7,689 bases of DNA from Bacillota bacterium (lineage in GTDB: Bacteria > Bacillota_E > JAJZYS01 > JAILZS01), in the NCBI GenBank assembly GCA_021817625.1, contig JAKASY010000025.1:1-7689 (forward strand), in the 5' to 3' direction. The position numbers and the translations under genes were made by a program. The notes beneath the pieces were generated by a model that worked only from the letters and a program-made list of their open reading frames with translations, had not been told where the DNA came from and searched no databases. Shown piece by piece: positions 6,073 through 7,689 of this stretch (positions are counted from its first letter, which is position 1; each line of letters begins with the position of its first letter).

Positions 6073-7689
6073 CTAGGCCTGGCGCAGCACGACCTCGATC
6101 TCGGCCTCCGGGCCGTCCGGCAGCGAGAGATCCGGCGCAATGTCCCCGCCCGACGTGCGCGCGCGCAGGATCGTCAAGCCGACGGGCGCGCGCAGGTGCA
6201 GGGCGGCGCCGCTGCGCTGCCGGCCCTCGCGCCGCACGCGCAAGCGGCCGCGCCCGCCCGCCTCCTCCCAGGAGAGGTGCGTCAGGCGGCAGTCGCCCCG
6301 CTCGTGCGCCGTGCTGTCACCGTCATCCTCGAACAGGGTGAACTCCCCACGGCCGCCGGGCATGACGGTGACGTCGATGCGCTCGAAGCGGTGCACGCGG
6401 TCGGCGGGCGCCGCGTCGGCCACCAGGACGGCGCCACCCCGCGCGAAAAGCGGCAGCGTGCCGAGGGGCGCCGCAGCCAGGTGGTAGCCCGGTCCGTCGA
6501 AGGTCTGGGCGGCGCCCCCGTCGATGCGATACCAGCGCCCCTCCGGCAGGTAGACGGCGCGCGCCTCCTTGGCGGGCTCCAGGACCGGGGCGACGAGCAG
6601 TCCCGGCCCGACCATCACCTCGTCCTCCAGGCGAAGCGCCGTGCGATCGGTGGGGAAGGCGTAGCCGAGCGGCCGCCAGATCGGCTCGCCCTCCGCGTGC
6701 GCGGCGAAGAGGAGCGAGTACAGGTACGGAAGGAGCGTGTAGCGCAGGCGCATGTGGTCGCGTGCCATCGCCTCCACCTCGGGGCCGAAGGCGTACGGCT
6801 CCTGGTTGGGCGAGGTGATGCTCGAGTGGTTGCGGCAGAGCGGCATGAGGCTCGCCACCGCGAGCCAGCGCGCGAACAGCTCCGGCGAGGCCTCGTCGCT
6901 AAAGCCGCCGATGTCCACGCCGCAAAGCGGCACGCCGCACAGGCCCATGCCCGCCACGGTCGGCAGGCTCGCGCGCAGATGCTCCCACCAGCTCGCGTTG
7001 TCGCCAGTCCAAAGCGCGGCGTAGCGTCCGATCCCGAGGTAGCCCGCGCGCGAGAGGATGAACGGGCGGCGCTCGGGCCTGTGCCGGCGCAGGCTCTCGT
7101 AGGTCGCCTGGTTCATGAGCAAAGGAAACGCGTTGTGCACGCAGTCGTGGCGCCAGGCGGCGCCCTCGCGGTCGCGGTGGACGGCGTCCGGCGGCAGGGT
7201 GCGCGGGCCGCGCGGGTCCTCGCCCTCCAGGATGATGAAGCTCGGCTCGTTCATGTCGTTCCAGATGCCGTCCACGCCGTCGGCCACGATGGGCGCGTAC
7301 ATGCGGTGCCACACCTCCGCGGCCTCGGGCCGCAGGTAGTCCGTGATCGCCGTGTCGCCGCCCCAGAGCTGGCCGGTGGCGACCGCGCCGTCCGGGCCGC
7401 GCACGAGGGCGTCCGCCACCTCGGCATCCCCGTAGCGCGGGTCGGACGTGTTCACGCCGGCGTTCGAGATGGGCACGAGGCGCACGTCCATACCATGCAG
7501 GGCGTCGACGAACGCCTTGGGATCGGGAAAGCGCTCGCGGTCCCAAAGGAGCGGCCGACCGCTGTCCTCGTAGTCGAGGTCCATGTACATCGCGTCGAGC
7601 GGTAGGCCGCGCCGGCGAAACTCGCGTGCCACCGCCAGGAAGCCCTCGGCATCGCCGTATCCCCAGTGGCTCTGCTGGTAGCCGAGGGC
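6073..7689 (-). CDS. Alpha-glucosidase-type glycoside hydrolase, family 31 (partial, N-terminus missing)
   Basis: The last 538 residues of a GH31 enzyme are present; the frame stays open through the right edge. The visible part begins at ALGYQQSHWGYG, the start of the catalytic (beta/alpha)8 barrel. It continues with LDAMYMDLDYED and DGIWNDMNEPS, whose Asp145 (of the visible protein; codon 7255-7257) is the nucleophile. Then come LWTGDNASWW with acid/base Asp230 (codon 7000-7002), CGVDIGGF, CRNHSS with Arg286/His288, and LRYTLLPYLYS. The C-terminal sandwich domains include LFEDDGDS (452-459). The WNDMNE nucleophile motif is that of alpha-glucosidases and differs from the KTDFGE-type motif of alpha-xylosidases such as YicI. 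About 220-250 residues of N-terminal beta-sandwich, typical of the family, should lie beyond the window. A GTG at 7632 is an internal valine, not the start. The likely role is release of glucose from alpha-glucosides, alongside the convergent GH38 mannosidase. Exact linkage is unknown. Confidence 0.95.
   Translation of the reverse strand, partial: ALGYQQSHWGYGDAEGFLAVAREFRRRGLPLDAMYMDLDYEDSGRPLLWDRERFPDPKAFVDALHGMDVRLVPISNAGVNTSDPRYGDAEVADALVRGPDGAVATGQLWGGDTAITDYLRPEAAEVWHRMYAPIVADGVDGIWNDMNEPSFIILEGEDPRGPRTLPPDAVHRDREGAAWRHDCVHNAFPLLMNQATYESLRRHRPERRPFILSRAGYLGIGRYAALWTGDNASWWEHLRASLPTVAGMGLCGVPLCGVDIGGFSDEASPELFARWLAVASLMPLCRNHSSITSPNQEPYAFGPEVEAMARDHMRLRYTLLPYLYSLLFAAHAEGEPIWRPLGYAFPTDRTALRLEDEVMVGPGLLVAPVLEPAKEARAVYLPEGRWYRIDGGAAQTFDGPGYHLAAAPLGTLPLFARGGAVLVADAAPADRVHRFERIDVTVMPGGRGEFTLFEDDGDSTAHERGDCRLTHLSWEEAGGRGRLRVRREGRQRSGAALHLRAPVGLTILRARTSGGDIAPDLSLPDGPEAEIEVVLRQA

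Noticed and set aside
6196..7605. A 469-codon plus-strand frame antisense to the GH31 gene
   Set aside because: It is codon-aligned with GH31, has no domain and low complexity, and the opposite strand has all GH31 catalytic motifs.
7630..7632. GTG at 7632 as the start of the GH31 gene
   Set aside because: The frame stays open to the right edge and the preceding 19 residues (ALGYQQSHWGYG and onward) are conserved GH31 barrel sequence, so this is an internal Val codon.

Overview
This window is very GC-rich bacterial DNA (well above 70% G+C by eye). It has strong GC third-position codon bias, strong Shine-Dalgarno sequences and frequent GTG starts. These features fit a high-GC lineage such as Actinomycetota, Chloroflexota or high-GC Bacillota of the Thermaerobacter/Symbiobacterium kind. 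The sequence does not settle which, and no rRNA, tRNA or other phylogenetic marker is present.

Layout, left to right. (1) 1-321, minus: the N-terminal part of an FAD-binding oxidoreductase resembling glycolate oxidase subunit GlcE, cut by the left edge. (2) 452-1012, plus: a small HD-superfamily (HDIG-type) predicted phosphohydrolase, divergent from the first gene. (3) 1018-1533, minus: a methylated-DNA--protein-cysteine S-methyltransferase (ogt type) that converges on the HD gene with 5 nt between stops. (4) 1562-2725, minus: a class V PLP-dependent enzyme ending 28 nt upstream of ogt, so the two probably form a two-gene operon. (5) 2904-6047, plus: a complete GH38 alpha-mannosidase, divergent from the class V gene across 178 nt. 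(6) 6073-7689, minus: the catalytic and C-terminal part of a GH31 alpha-glucosidase-type enzyme, cut by the right edge and convergent with the mannosidase (25 nt apart).

The right half looks like a glycan-breakdown island. A GH38 exo-mannosidase with no secretion signal sits beside a GH31 alpha-glucosidase, which suggests intracellular trimming of imported alpha-linked oligosaccharides or glycosides. No transporter or regulator lies inside the window. The left half is a mix of housekeeping or accessory enzymes (oxidoreductase, HD hydrolase, DNA repair, PLP enzyme) with no obvious common pathway.

I see no RNA genes, mobile elements, CRISPR arrays, long repeats or disrupted genes, and no convincing undescribed system. 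The most notable details are a His where the DNA alkyltransferase family normally carries its arginine finger, a class V enzyme that lacks the hallmark residues of cysteine desulfurases, and variant motifs in the mannosidase.
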